Part shown: positions 7,714-14,356 of the stretch, one piece after another
Layout of the letters: each line of letters begins with the position of its first letter
How positions within the stretch are numbered: the stretch's first letter is position 1
Translations under genes and position numbers: made by a program
Notes under the pieces: generated by a model
Databases searched by the model: none
Seen by the model: the letters and a program-made list of their open reading frames with translations, nothing else
Told to the model about the DNA's origin: nothing
Assembly: GCA_964653555.1 (NCBI GenBank)
Contig: CAZZFT010000121.1
Coordinates: forward strand, 1 to 14,541
Direction: 5' to 3'
DNA: 14,541 nucleotides
Origin: JAHEJV01 sp964653555
Lineage (GTDB): Bacteria; Myxococcota_A; UBA9160; SMWR01

Positions 7714-8847
7714 TCAGGGGAAGCCGAAGGAGAGCCCCGCGGTGGAGGTGAAGCGGTTGCGCTGGGTCCCTTCGCCTGGCGTGTTGTCGTAGTCGTCGAT
7801 CACGCTGATGCGGAACGCCAGCCAGTCGAGCAGGGGGAAGTCGAGCGAGGTCTCGCCGCGGAGCAGGTATTCGCCGGTCCAGTCGTCCGCCGCCGGCAGG
7901 TAGTCGCCGCGCGCTCGCCACTTGATGCCGTAGGGGAGCTTCGCGTCGGCCTGGACGCCGAAGGCGACGGCCCAGAAGCTCTGGCTGCGGCGACCGCGCT
8001 TGGGAAGGGGAAAGCCGTCGATCACGGGCTCGCTGCCGAAGTAGTTCTCGTAGACCCACGCGACACCGAGGTCGGAGGAGAAGTTGAAGTCGGAGCTCTT
8101 GATGATGTGCACGCCGGCACCACCGCGCGGCTCGAGGCGCAGGGAGAGGTTCTGGAGGTCGTCGTAGGTGGCCCGCGTCGAGGTGTAGCCGTAGAGCCGC
8201 TCGTAGAAGTCGTACTCGCCGCGCACGAAGCCCCAGGCCAGCCCGTCGGTCAGCGTCCGTCCCTCTCCGTCCTGCTTCTGGTTGCCATAGCGCGCCTCGC
8301 CTTGGATCAGCAGATAGGTCGGGTCCTTCCGGCGATCGATGAATACGCCGATCGTGCCGAGCAACGTGTCGGTGGTGGCGTCGGTGTAGGACGCGCCCGC
8401 GTTCAGCGACGCGGTCCAGTATCGGAAGCGGCTGCGCAGGCGGTCGCGCAGGCTGCCGTCGTATTTCTTCATGGATTCGGCGGCGAACAGGGTCTCGACC
8501 TCGATCCGTTGAGCGGTCGCACGATCGCTGCCGACGAGAATGGCGCCGCCCTCCACCCCGACGACACGACCGTGGACTTCACCCTCATCGCCATACATCA
8601 CGATGAGATCGCCGTCCGTCTCCAGGGTCTCGACGTCGGCCCAGGGCACTTTGACCTTCCCTTCGCCCTGAATCAGCTCGAAGACGACACCATCAGGCGT
8701 CAGGTCGACGACCTCGCCGTGCAGGACGTCGCCCTTCGCTCCCAGACGCGCCTCGCTCGCAGCGGTGAAGGGAACCAGGAGCCAGGATGCTGCGAGCGCA
8801 AGGGCCGCGGCCCGGTGCGCACCCGTTCGGAATCGAAGCCCGATCAT
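7714..8847 (-). CDS. DUF481-type outer-membrane beta-barrel protein
   Basis: This is a predicted outer-membrane protein of 377 residues whose function is unknown in the family. A signal peptide (about 1-33, cleavage after SEA) is followed by two small beta repeats (about 38-78 and 83-122, with the K-V-P-W-A-D-V-E-T-L pattern common in this family). The rest (about 140-377) is a barrel of alternating amphipathic strands rich in Tyr, Phe and Trp and ending in a penultimate Phe (SFGFP). The ATG at 8847 was chosen over a GTG at 8880 because it starts directly at the signal peptide and leaves a leader of about 25 nt from the predicted promoter; the GTG overlaps the -10 box itself. GAGGTG lies about 10 nt upstream. 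It is monocistronic or co-transcribed with the FHA gene. Confidence 0.87.
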   Translation of the reverse strand: MIGLRFRTGAHRAAALALAASWLLVPFTAASEARLGAKGDVLHGEVVDLTPDGVVFELIQGEGKVKVPWADVETLETDGDLIVMYGDEGEVHGRVVGVEGGAILVGSDRATAQRIEVETLFAAESMKKYDGSLRDRLRSRFRYWTASLNAGASYTDATTDTLLGTIGVFIDRRKDPTYLLIQGEARYGNQKQDGEGRTLTDGLAWGFVRGEYDFYERLYGYTSTRATYDDLQNLSLRLEPRGGAGVHIIKSSDFNFSSDLGVAWVYENYFGSEPVIDGFPLPKRGRRSQSFWAVAFGVQADAKLPYGIKWRARGDYLPAADDWTGEYLLRGETSLDFPLLDWLAFRISVIDDYDNTPGEGTQRNRFTSTAGLSFGFP

Positions 8848-8878
8848 CGTCGAAGGCACCTCGCCAGGTGGGGCGAGC

Positions 8879-8884
8879 ACTATA
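8879..8884 (-). promoter_or_regulatory. -10 box (TATAGT) of the DUF481 gene
   Basis: TATAGT on the minus strand matches the sigma70 -10 consensus at 5 of 6 positions in otherwise GC-rich DNA. It lies 31 bp before the ATG at 8847. The -35 region 17 bp upstream (CTACCG, 8902-8907) is a poor match and touches a GCGCGC inverted repeat (8907-8912 with 8923-8928). That repeat could be the end of the upstream peptidase transcript. Confidence 0.5.
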
Positions 8885-8982
8885 ACCGGGCCGCTCGAAT
8901 GCGGTAGCGCGCACGTCGCTCCGCGCGCTGCGGTTTCACCACGATCTTCTCGACGCGGACTGCGCTCGGCGCGACCCGGCGA

Positions 8983-9897
8983 TCACTCTGCGAAGCTGTC
9001 GCACCGCTCCGGGTCGCCGCTCTCCAGGCCGCGGCGAAGCCACTCGCTGCGCTGGGCGGACGAACCGTGGGTGAAGGACTCGGGATGCACGCCGCGACCG
9101 GACATCTGCTGGATGCGATCGTCGCCGATCGCCGCCGCCGCGCGCAGGCCCTCCTCGACGTCGCCCGGCTCCAGGATGTCTCTCAAGGCCGCGTGGTGAC
9201 CCCACGCGCCGGCGAGACAATCCGCCTGGAGCTCCAGCATCACCGAGAGATCGTTCGCGCGGCCCGGATCGCGCTGCTGGAGACGCCGCACCTGCTCGTC
9301 GATTCCATTCAGATGCTGAATGTGGTGCCCGATCTCGTGCGCGAGGACGTAAGCCTGGGCGAAATCTCCCGGCGCGCCGAAGCGCGAGCGCAGATCGCCG
9401 TAGAAGCTGAGATCGATGTAGACCTTCTGGTCGTTCGGGCAGTAGAAGGGCCCCATCTCGGCGACCCCCTGGCCGCAGGCGGAGCGGGTAGCACCGCGAA
9501 AGAGCACCAGGCGCGCATCGCGGTAGTCGGGCAACTGCTGCGACCAGGTGCTCTGGACGTCGTCGAGCACGAAGGAGACGAAGTCGACGAGCTCCTCCTC
9601 CTGGGGCGACGCGCGGAAGGGCTCTCCCGTGGACACGGGCGGCGCCCCGGCGAAGCCGGCGTCGGGATCGATGCCGACACTCGGTCCGGCGGCGCCGCCG
9701 AGCAGCGTCAGCGGGTCGACACCGAGCAGCCACAACACGCCGATCATCACCAGGAAGCCCACGAGGCTGAAGCGGCCGCCGCGCCCCCGCGGCATCGGCA
9801 GCCGCATTCCGCTCGGCAGACCGGCCACGCCGCCGCGCGAGCCGCGCCCCCGCCGATCCTCGAGGTTCTCGCTGCGCCCGCGTCGCTGCCAACGCAT
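8983..9897 (-). CDS. Neutral zinc metallopeptidase (YpfJ / KPN_02809 family)
   Basis: This is a membrane-anchored zinc peptidase of 304 residues belonging to the widespread but little-studied putative neutral zinc metallopeptidase family. It has a basic Arg/Gly-rich N-terminus (1-42), one membrane segment (about 43-59), a Pro/Gly linker, and the peptidase domain (about 95-302). The zinc site is HEIGHH at 187-192 (H187, H191, catalytic E188), with ELQADCLAG (222-230) supplying the third ligand, probably E222. The family strings CGQG..MGPFYCPND..VYIDLSF (141-165) and HGSSAQRSEW (277-286) are present. GGGAGG 8-9 nt upstream fixes the ATG at 9897. It lies 75 bp after mscL and has its own -10-like box. 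Confidence 0.94.
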   Translation of the reverse strand: MRWQRRGRSENLEDRRGRGSRGGVAGLPSGMRLPMPRGRGGRFSLVGFLVMIGVLWLLGVDPLTLLGGAAGPSVGIDPDAGFAGAPPVSTGEPFRASPQEEELVDFVSFVLDDVQSTWSQQLPDYRDARLVLFRGATRSACGQGVAEMGPFYCPNDQKVYIDLSFYGDLRSRFGAPGDFAQAYVLAHEIGHHIQHLNGIDEQVRRLQQRDPGRANDLSVMLELQADCLAGAWGHHAALRDILEPGDVEEGLRAAAAIGDDRIQQMSGRGVHPESFTHGSSAQRSEWLRRGLESGDPERCDSFAE

Positions 9898-9938
9898 GAC
9901 TCGTCCTCCCGGCGGCGAGCCCTCGCCCGCCGCCGGCC

Positions 9939-9944
9939 ATTCTA
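9939..9944 (-). promoter_or_regulatory. -10 box (TAGAAT) of the zinc peptidase, followed by a leader hairpin
   Basis: TAGAAT on the minus strand matches the -10 consensus at 5 of 6 positions, 42 bp before the ATG. No good -35 box is seen. The leader then holds a GC-rich inverted repeat (CCGGCGGC ... GCCGCCGG, with GGCGA/TCGCC inside) that abuts the GGGAGG ribosome site, so it could limit translation. Confidence 0.4.
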
Positions 9945-9972
9945 ACCGGATCCCACCCGCCCCGTTCGGCGG

Positions 9973-10368
9973 TCAGCGGCGCAGCGCGTCGCGGATCTCC
10001 GTGAGCAGCACCTCCTCCCGCGACGGGGGGGCCGGTGCCGGCAACTCCTTCTCCTTCCTCATGGCGGTGTTCATCAGCTTGATCACGAGGAAGATCGCGA
10101 AGGCGATGATCAGGAACTGGATCACCGCGTCGATGAAGACGCCGTAGTTGAGCGTGACGGCCGGCTGGTCTCCGACGGCGCCCTGGAGCTTGATGGCGAG
10201 CTGGGAGAAGTCGACGCCGCCCGTCGCGAGCCCGATCGGCGGCATCAACAGGTCGTTGGTGAACGAGGTGACGATCTTGCCGAAGGCGGCGCCCATCACG
10301 ACGCCGACGGCCATGTCGACCACGTTGCCGCGCATCGCAAAGGTCTTGAACTCGGAAACCATGCCCAT
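9973..10368 (-). CDS. mscL: Large-conductance mechanosensitive channel MscL
   Basis: MscL is a homopentameric inner-membrane pore that opens under membrane tension to release osmolytes during hypo-osmotic shock. The 131 residues match the family length. The N-terminal amphipathic helix plus conserved FKTFAMRGNVVDMAVGVV (7-24) leads into TM1 (about 16-43). LMPPIGL (41-47) follows, then a periplasmic loop, TM2 (about 76-99), and a charged linker with the C-terminal helix EEVLLTEIRDALRR (118-131). AGGA lies 8 nt upstream of the ATG at 10368. An ATG two codons in (MVSEF) is an alternative. A TTGACG hexamer at 10415-10420 may be the -35 of its promoter, but the matching -10 is poor. Confidence 0.97.
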   Translation of the reverse strand: MGMVSEFKTFAMRGNVVDMAVGVVMGAAFGKIVTSFTNDLLMPPIGLATGGVDFSQLAIKLQGAVGDQPAVTLNYGVFIDAVIQFLIIAFAIFLVIKLMNTAMRKEKELPAPAPPSREEVLLTEIRDALRR

Positions 10369-10433
10369 GGGTTCTGTCCTTTCCTGGTTGACTCGAAGTG
10401 GAGCGACGGGTAGACGTCAACGACGATCCCGCG

Positions 10434-11168
10434 TCAGGAGCCTCCGAAGGAACCGAAGACACGCCGCAGGAGGTCGGTCGTCCGAGCCGCGGGCTCGGTG
10501 CGGATCCGCTTCTCCTCGTCTCCGATCAGGGTGAACAAGCCGTCGAGCGCCTCGTCGGTGACGTAGCGATCGAGGTCGACCCTCGGATCGGCGAGCAGCT
10601 GCAGGACGCGGTTGCGCTCGAGCAGCTCGTCGTAGGCGCGGTAGACGCCCACGTCGCGCATCGCCTTCTCCACCACCGGGGCGTAGCGCTCGCGCAGGGC
10701 GTCCTGGGTGCGGCTGCGGAAGTAGGCGGTTGCCGCGTCGTCGGGACCGTCGAGGATCGCGACCGCGTCGGGGATCGAGAGGTCCGCGATGGCGGGGCCG
10801 AGCAGCTCCATCGCCTGGCCCGACGCCTTCTCCGCCGCGTGGTTCATCGCGGTTTCGACCTCGTCGACGGTGCCCGCGAAGCCGACCGCGCGCAGGCCCT
10901 GGGCGACACTGCGCGCCTGCTCGGGCAGCGGAATGCGGATGCGCGGGTCGTCGAGGAAGCCGCCGGGGCGCGCCGTGCGTGCCACGCTCCGCTCGGCCCC
11001 GACGCGCAGCGCCTCCTTCAGGCCGGCGACGACCTCGGCGGTGCTCTCGGTCGTCCCGAGAGCACCGGGCCCGAGGCCCAGCTCCGCGCAGCCGGCGACG
11101 GCGAGGCCGGCGCCGGCTGCGAGGATCCACTGGGCCGCGTGCGACGAAATCCGCCGCGATCGCTGCAC
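10434..11168 (-). CDS. DUF4197 family lipoprotein
   Basis: This is a 244-residue presumed lipoprotein. The signal peptide (1-26) ends in a good lipobox VAGC with Cys27. The body (about 45-238) is alpha-helical and matches the DUF4197 pattern: GLKEAL (49-54), FLDDPRIRIPLP (71-82), MNHAAEKA (108-115), DAVAILDGPDDAATAYFR (134-151), and the ending DGLFTLIGDEEKRIR...R..LL..VFG. The family function is unknown. The start is GTG at 11168, with an AGGGA Shine-Dalgarno unusually close to it. The upstream OmpA-family gene stops 9 bp before, so the two are almost certainly one transcript and may act together at the outer membrane. Confidence 0.88.
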   Translation of the reverse strand: MQRSRRISSHAAQWILAAGAGLAVAGCAELGLGPGALGTTESTAEVVAGLKEALRVGAERSVARTARPGGFLDDPRIRIPLPEQARSVAQGLRAVGFAGTVDEVETAMNHAAEKASGQAMELLGPAIADLSIPDAVAILDGPDDAATAYFRSRTQDALRERYAPVVEKAMRDVGVYRAYDELLERNRVLQLLADPRVDLDRYVTDEALDGLFTLIGDEEKRIRTEPAARTTDLLRRVFGSFGGS

Positions 11169-11177
11169 TCCCTGAGC

Positions 11178-12308
11178 CTAGAGCGGCGTGAACTCCACGC
11201 GCCGGTTCTTGGCCATGTTGGCGGGCGAATCGTTCGGATAGGCCGGATTGCTCTCGCCGAAGCCGCGCGCCTCCAGGCGACGCGGGGGGATCCCGTTGTC
11301 GATGAAGAACTTGCGGACCGCCTCCGCACGGCGCTGGGAGAGCTGCTGGTTGTAGGCCTCCGTACCGCTGGAGTCGGTGTACCCGTCGATGCGGACGCGC
11401 AGATCCGGATTCTGCTTCAGGATCGGCATGCCCCGCTCGAGCAGCAGCTCCTTGGAGGTCTGGTCCATCTTGTCGCTGTTGAGGGCGAAGAAGACGTCGG
11501 CCGGCACCCAGCAGCCGCGCGGATCCACACGGGCTCCCCTGGGCGTGTTCGGACACTGATCGCTGTTGTCGAGCACGCCGTCGCCGTCCGCGTCGCCGGG
11601 CACGGCCTTCGCGACCGGCTTGGGAGCTGCCGCGAGGTACACCTCGCGCTGGAAGGACTGGATCGCCGAGGCGGTCGTCAGCGAGCTGGCCGGCCGGAAG
11701 GAGCCGCAGTCGGTGAGGTTGGCGAGCTTCTGGAGGTTCTCGGCGCCCTCCTTGTCGCTGCCCACCTGCACCGTGTGGAAGCACACCTCGCCGTTGCTCT
11801 TCGACGCCAGCCCGCGCGCCGCGGCCATGACGCTCTCGTCCGAAACCGGGCGACCGCCCACGTCGGTGAAGACGCCGTCCGAGATCACGGTGACGGCCGT
11901 GTGCCCCTCGACGCTGGCGAGCGCGCCGGCCGCCTCGTCGAACGAGTTGTAGATCGGCGTTCCCTCGCCGATCTGGGACATGTCCGCCGCGTATCCCGCC
12001 ATCCCGCTGCGGTCGAAGGTGCCCACGGGATAGACGTTGCGGTGGACGCCGCCGAACTGGATCGCGCCGGCCTTGTAGTCACCCGCGGGCATCGACGAGA
12101 CCAGGGACTGGGAGAGGGCCTTCTCGGTCGGGAACTCGCTGCGGACCGAGCTGGAGGAGTCGATGATCACGACGGACTGGTCGACCACGACCTTCTCGCC
12201 GGGTCCCGCCGCGATCGGTTGGACGTCGACTGGTCTCACCGCCGGTGTCGCACAAGCGGCTGCCAGGCAGCCTGCAGCCATCGAAATGAGCCGTAGTGAT
12301 TTACGCAT
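11178..12308 (-). CDS. Lipoprotein with VWA, TSP3 and OmpA (peptidoglycan-binding) domains
   Basis: This is a 376-residue envelope protein. The signal peptide ends at Cys14 or, more likely, Cys19 (LAAAC). A von Willebrand A-like domain (about 44-225) carries a plausible metal site: D50-x-S52-x-S54 (DSSSS), T117 (GTPIYNS) and D144 (VISDG). A single TSP3-like calcium repeat (239-267, DADGDGVLDNSDQCP) follows. The C-terminal OmpA domain (about 270-376) has VFFALNSDKM, DGYTDSSGTEAYNQQLSQRRA and NRRVEF, and should bind peptidoglycan. ATG 12308 follows AAGGAA at the right distance; an upstream in-frame ATG at 12416 would add 36 basic residues in front of the signal peptide and is rejected. It is probably an outer-membrane/cell-wall linker whose VWA domain binds an unknown partner. 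It is first in an operon with the DUF4197 gene. Confidence 0.92.
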   Translation of the reverse strand: MRKSLRLISMAAGCLAAACATPAVRPVDVQPIAAGPGEKVVVDQSVVIIDSSSSVRSEFPTEKALSQSLVSSMPAGDYKAGAIQFGGVHRNVYPVGTFDRSGMAGYAADMSQIGEGTPIYNSFDEAAGALASVEGHTAVTVISDGVFTDVGGRPVSDESVMAAARGLASKSNGEVCFHTVQVGSDKEGAENLQKLANLTDCGSFRPASSLTTASAIQSFQREVYLAAAPKPVAKAVPGDADGDGVLDNSDQCPNTPRGARVDPRGCWVPADVFFALNSDKMDQTSKELLLERGMPILKQNPDLRVRIDGYTDSSGTEAYNQQLSQRRAEAVRKFFIDNGIPPRRLEARGFGESNPAYPNDSPANMAKNRRVEFTPL

Positions 12309-12379
12309 GGTTTCCTTCTGGCCCTGGGGGCTTCTCAAGACCTCGTCGAGGTCCGCTTCCCGGTGGGGATGGATCGGAA

Positions 12380-12408
12380 TAGGTACGCGTGCTCGTGCCC
12401 GCTTGCAA
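12380..12408 (-). promoter_or_regulatory. Possible promoter of the VWA-OmpA lipoprotein operon
   Basis: On the minus strand TTGCAA (12403-12408) and TACCTA (12380-12385) are spaced 17 bp apart, 72 bp before the ATG at 12308. The -10 box is a weak match, and an alternative (CTATTC) lies 3 bp further on. Confidence 0.35.
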
Positions 12409-12503
12409 GGCCGCACGGTAACGGCCGCGGCGATCGGCGCTAGGCGGCCCTCGTCGCGACCTCACGGGCGGTGGGCGATGCGCACCAACGAGAGGCCGCC
12501 GAG

Positions 12504-12538
12504 CCTCGAATGATGGGTTTTCGCATCATGTCGGAGGC
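12504..12538. repeat. Imperfect inverted repeat / stem-loop
   Basis: GCCTC (12504-12508) and GAGGC (12534-12538) enclose a second perfect pair, ATGATG (12510-12515) and CATCAT (12524-12529), around an 8 nt loop that contains TTTT. No U-run follows on either strand, so it is more likely a regulator site or leftover structure than a terminator. Confidence 0.4.
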
Positions 12539-13066
12539 GTGACAGTTCGGAGCGGGACGGAGCGGGCATGGTGGCCAAACCCCCAAGCTCGCGACGATTT
12601 CCTCCATGCCCGGTCCGCCAGGACGAGCGGGGCACCGCCGGCACCGCCCTCGCCGACGCGGCCGTCGCCGCTCTCCTGTTCTCGATCCGGCACACCGACG
12701 AGGTCGCGCCCCCGCCGTTCTCTCGGACTCAAGAGGCGTTGCGGTCAGGAGCCGCGACGTGTGGGGAGCGTCCCGGGAGGATGCGCCGAGGATCGCGAGG
12801 GCTTCCGACGGCGTGTCCCACCGCGATGTCGCGCTCGCCTCGAAAGCCGGCCACCCGCGAGATCGCCAGCTCGCGACAGGATGTCTGACGATTGCGACGG
12901 TGAGCCCACATCCGCCACGAGGGGCAGCAGGCCCCGCGCGTAGCAGGGCCGGTCATCGTCGCTTCCTCGCCTGAGCCCGACGGGATCCACAGGTTCGGGC
13001 GTCGAGCATCACGCCGAACGATCTCAGCGACTCGTGGCGGGGCGGACGGGACTCGAAAGCCCAACC

Positions 13067-13112
13067 TCCGCCCGCAAGTGCCCAGAAAATCCGCCCGCAA
13101 GTGCCCAGAAAA
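13067..13112. repeat. Perfect 23 bp tandem duplication
   Basis: Two identical, directly adjacent 23 bp units occupy 13067-13089 and 13090-13112. The unit core is GCAAGTGCCCAG and each unit ends in AAAA. The nine-base core CAAGTGCCC occurs a third time in inverted orientation at 13168-13176, followed by GGCG much as in the repeat. The first unit's TCCGCCC (13067-13073) can also pair with GGGCGGA at 13040-13046. Confidence 0.85.
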
Positions 13113-13184
13113 CGCAGGGGTCGGGAGCCCTGATCCTTGTATCCCGCGTGGATCCCGACCGGCGGGAGGGCACTTGGGCGCCCT

Positions 13185-13202
13185 GGTAGCCGATTGGCTA
13201 CC
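13185..13202. promoter_or_regulatory. Perfect inverted-repeat operator in front of the HTH gene
   Basis: GGTAGCC-GATT-GGCTACC is a perfect 7+7 bp inverted repeat ending 8 bp before the HTH gene ATG at 13211. Its right arm overlaps a -10-like TACCGT (13199-13204) that sits 6 nt before the ATG. An XRE dimer bound here would block the promoter, so autorepression is likely. Confidence 0.6.
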
Positions 13203-13210
13203 GTCACGGA

Positions 13211-13537
13211 ATGTCGCTGGCGAGCATCGTCCGGGAGGCTCGACGCCGCGCAGGGCTCACACAGGCGGAGCTTGCGGACCGGGCGGGCGTTCCCAAATCC
13301 ACGGTGGGCCGGATCGAGTCCGGAGCGCGAACGCCTTCGACCGACCTCGTGGAGCGGCTCGTGCGGGCGGCTGGGCTCGAGGTCACGGTCTCCCTCTCCG
13401 AGTCCGACCCCGGCACGGACTCGATGTTCGAACGCACGCTGCGTCGCACCCCCGCGCAGCGGCTCACCGATGCGACCCGAGCGGCGCGCTTCGTCTTGCG
13501 CGGCAGGCGCGAAGTCGCAGCCGCGGCCGATGGCTAG
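13211..13537 (+). CDS. XRE-family HTH regulator (antitoxin-like)
   Basis: This 108-residue DNA-binding protein has a Cro/C1-type helix-turn-helix at about 4-56: the pattern IVREARRRAGLTQAELA, the recognition helix PKSTVGRIESG (28-38) and TPSTDLVERLVRAAG (41-55). The C-terminal tail (about 70-100), with RTPAQRLTDATRAARFV, resembles tails of regulators that are paired with nucleotidyltransferase-like genes. The ATG at 13211 has no Shine-Dalgarno at a workable distance and may be leaderless. The stop overlaps the next gene start by 8 bp, so the two are translationally coupled. The operator directly upstream suggests autoregulation. An antitoxin role is inferred from gene order and overlap, not shown by the sequence. 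Confidence 0.87.
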   Translation: MSLASIVREARRRAGLTQAELADRAGVPKSTVGRIESGARTPSTDLVERLVRAAGLEVTVSLSESDPGTDSMFERTLRRTPAQRLTDATRAARFVLRGRREVAAAADG

Positions 13538-14093
13538 TCGCGACTTCGACCCGGAGAGGATGCTCTCCGTTCTGGCAGAGGAAGGGGTGAAGTTCGTGCT
13601 CATCGGCGGGATGGCGGCCATCCTGCACGGCGATGTGGGCGTCACCGTCGACCTGGATGTGGTTCCGGACCGCGAGGCGGCGAATCTCGAGCGTCTCGCG
13701 CGAGCCCTGCAAACACTTGGGGCACGCATCCGGACCGAGGGCGAGCCGGAAGGCTTGGCGTTCGACTGCTCGGCGCAGTTCTTCGGAAACCTGTATCCGG
13801 ACTCGATGGTGAACATGACGACGGAGGCGGGCGATCTGGACGTCACGTTCTGTCCGAGCGGAACGCAGGGCTTTCGCGACCTCCGCCGCGATGCGATCGA
13901 GATCGAAGCGGCGGAGCGGCTGCACATCCTAGTGGCATCGCTCGCGGACATCATTCGCTCGAAGGAGGCCGCTGGCCGGGAGAAAGACCGCCTCGCCCTG
14001 CCCCGACTCCGCAGGCTCCTCGATCGGCTCCGAGAGCATGACACTGGATCCGCCACTACAATCACAAGCGACCCCACCGCGGCATCGGAATGA
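13530..14093 (+). CDS. Nucleotidyltransferase-fold protein (candidate toxin; DUF6036/AbiEii-like)
   Basis: This 187-residue protein has a minimal nucleotidyltransferase core. VLIGGMAAILHG (23-34) contains the GG signature, TVDLDVV (39-45) carries the Asp pair D41/D43, and GDLDVTF (101-107) supplies the third acidic position. The tail VASLADIIRSKEAAGREKDRLALPRL (about 135-160) has the pattern of the DUF6036/AbiEii-like group. All three acidic sites are intact, so transfer of a nucleotide to tRNA or protein is possible, but no substrate can be read from the sequence. The ATG at 13530 lies inside the end of the HTH gene, with no ribosome site of its own. Roughly a fifth of its first 70 codons end in A/T, against almost none at the start of rarA, which suggests acquisition. 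Confidence 0.78.
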   Translation: MASRDFDPERMLSVLAEEGVKFVLIGGMAAILHGDVGVTVDLDVVPDREAANLERLARALQTLGARIRTEGEPEGLAFDCSAQFFGNLYPDSMVNMTTEAGDLDVTFCPSGTQGFRDLRRDAIEIEAAERLHILVASLADIIRSKEAAGREKDRLALPRLRRLLDRLREHDTGSATTITSDPTAASE

Positions 14094-14356
14094 GGACCTC
14101 GATGGCCCGGCCCAGAGAAGCCCGTGAACAACGTGCTTAGGAACCACAGCTAGTCGTACGCGATCCCGCGACGCGCCTGGGTCACTTGTTGCACCGGCTC
14201 CGCGTCGAGCCGTGCACCTCCGAGGATGACGTCATCGACCGGGACGTGATCCTTCTCTGGACACCCTCCGAGAAGCGGGTGCTGACCGGGGCGGACATCC
14301 CCGGGCGGCTGCTCCGGGGAATCGCCACGCGGGGGCCGGTCACCGCTCCGCAATAG
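14090..14356 (+). pseudogene. Broken short reading frame after the nucleotidyltransferase
   Basis: An ATG at 14090 overlaps the nucleotidyltransferase stop (ATGA), as in a translated operon. The frame reads 16 codons to a TAG at 14138-14140, then stays open in the same frame to TAG at 14354-14356 (88 residues if the first stop were sense). The part after about 14159 has strong G/C at third positions and a protein-like sequence (VIDRDVILLWTP, GADIPGRLLRGI). A TTG at 14186 could restart it as a 56-residue protein. I do not recognise a family. It may be a third cassette gene inactivated by one stop, or an older gene fragment overrun by the cassette. Confidence 0.4.

Larger units (their letters stand above)
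12309..13210 (+). other. Gene-poor stretch of about 900 bp with repeats
   Basis: No reading frame here looks like a protein: the open frames on both strands are Arg/Pro/Ser-rich and lack the G/C bias at third positions seen in the real genes. The stretch holds the putative promoter and leader of the VWA-OmpA operon at its left end, an imperfect inverted repeat at 12504-12538, a tRNA-3'-end-like sequence at 13035-13062 (minus), a 23 bp tandem repeat at 13067-13112, and the operator of the HTH gene at 13185-13202. It divides the core gene block from the HTH/nucleotidyltransferase cassette and looks like a decayed insertion zone. Confidence 0.6.

Noticed and set aside
8107..8907. Plus-strand 266-codon frame
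   Set aside because: It is antisense to the DUF481 gene, which has a signal peptide, barrel pattern and promoter.
12568..12888. Plus-strand 106-codon frame with GGAG near its ATG
   Set aside because: Pro/Arg/Ser-rich with no domain or strand/helix pattern, and overlapping frames of equal quality on both strands.
12729..12956. Minus-strand 75-codon frame with GAGGAAG 6 nt before its ATG
   Set aside because: The ribosome site is good, but the third-position G/C is about background level and the sequence (Arg/Cys/Trp-rich) looks random. Kept only as a weak candidate.
13067..13112. CRISPR array
   Set aside because: The two 23 bp units are directly adjacent without spacers and no cas gene is present.
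13021..13120. A complete tRNA gene
   Set aside because: Only a T-arm/acceptor-like 3' half is visible. The T-stem does not pair properly and no D-arm or anticodon arm can be placed.
12953..14131. Minus-strand 392-codon frame opposite the HTH and nucleotidyltransferase genes
   Set aside because: Ser/Arg-rich shadow. The plus strand carries recognisable HTH and nucleotidyltransferase motifs.
14150..14353. Minus-strand 67-codon frame
   Set aside because: It is antisense to the plus-strand frame at 14141-14356, which has the stronger codon bias and more protein-like sequence.
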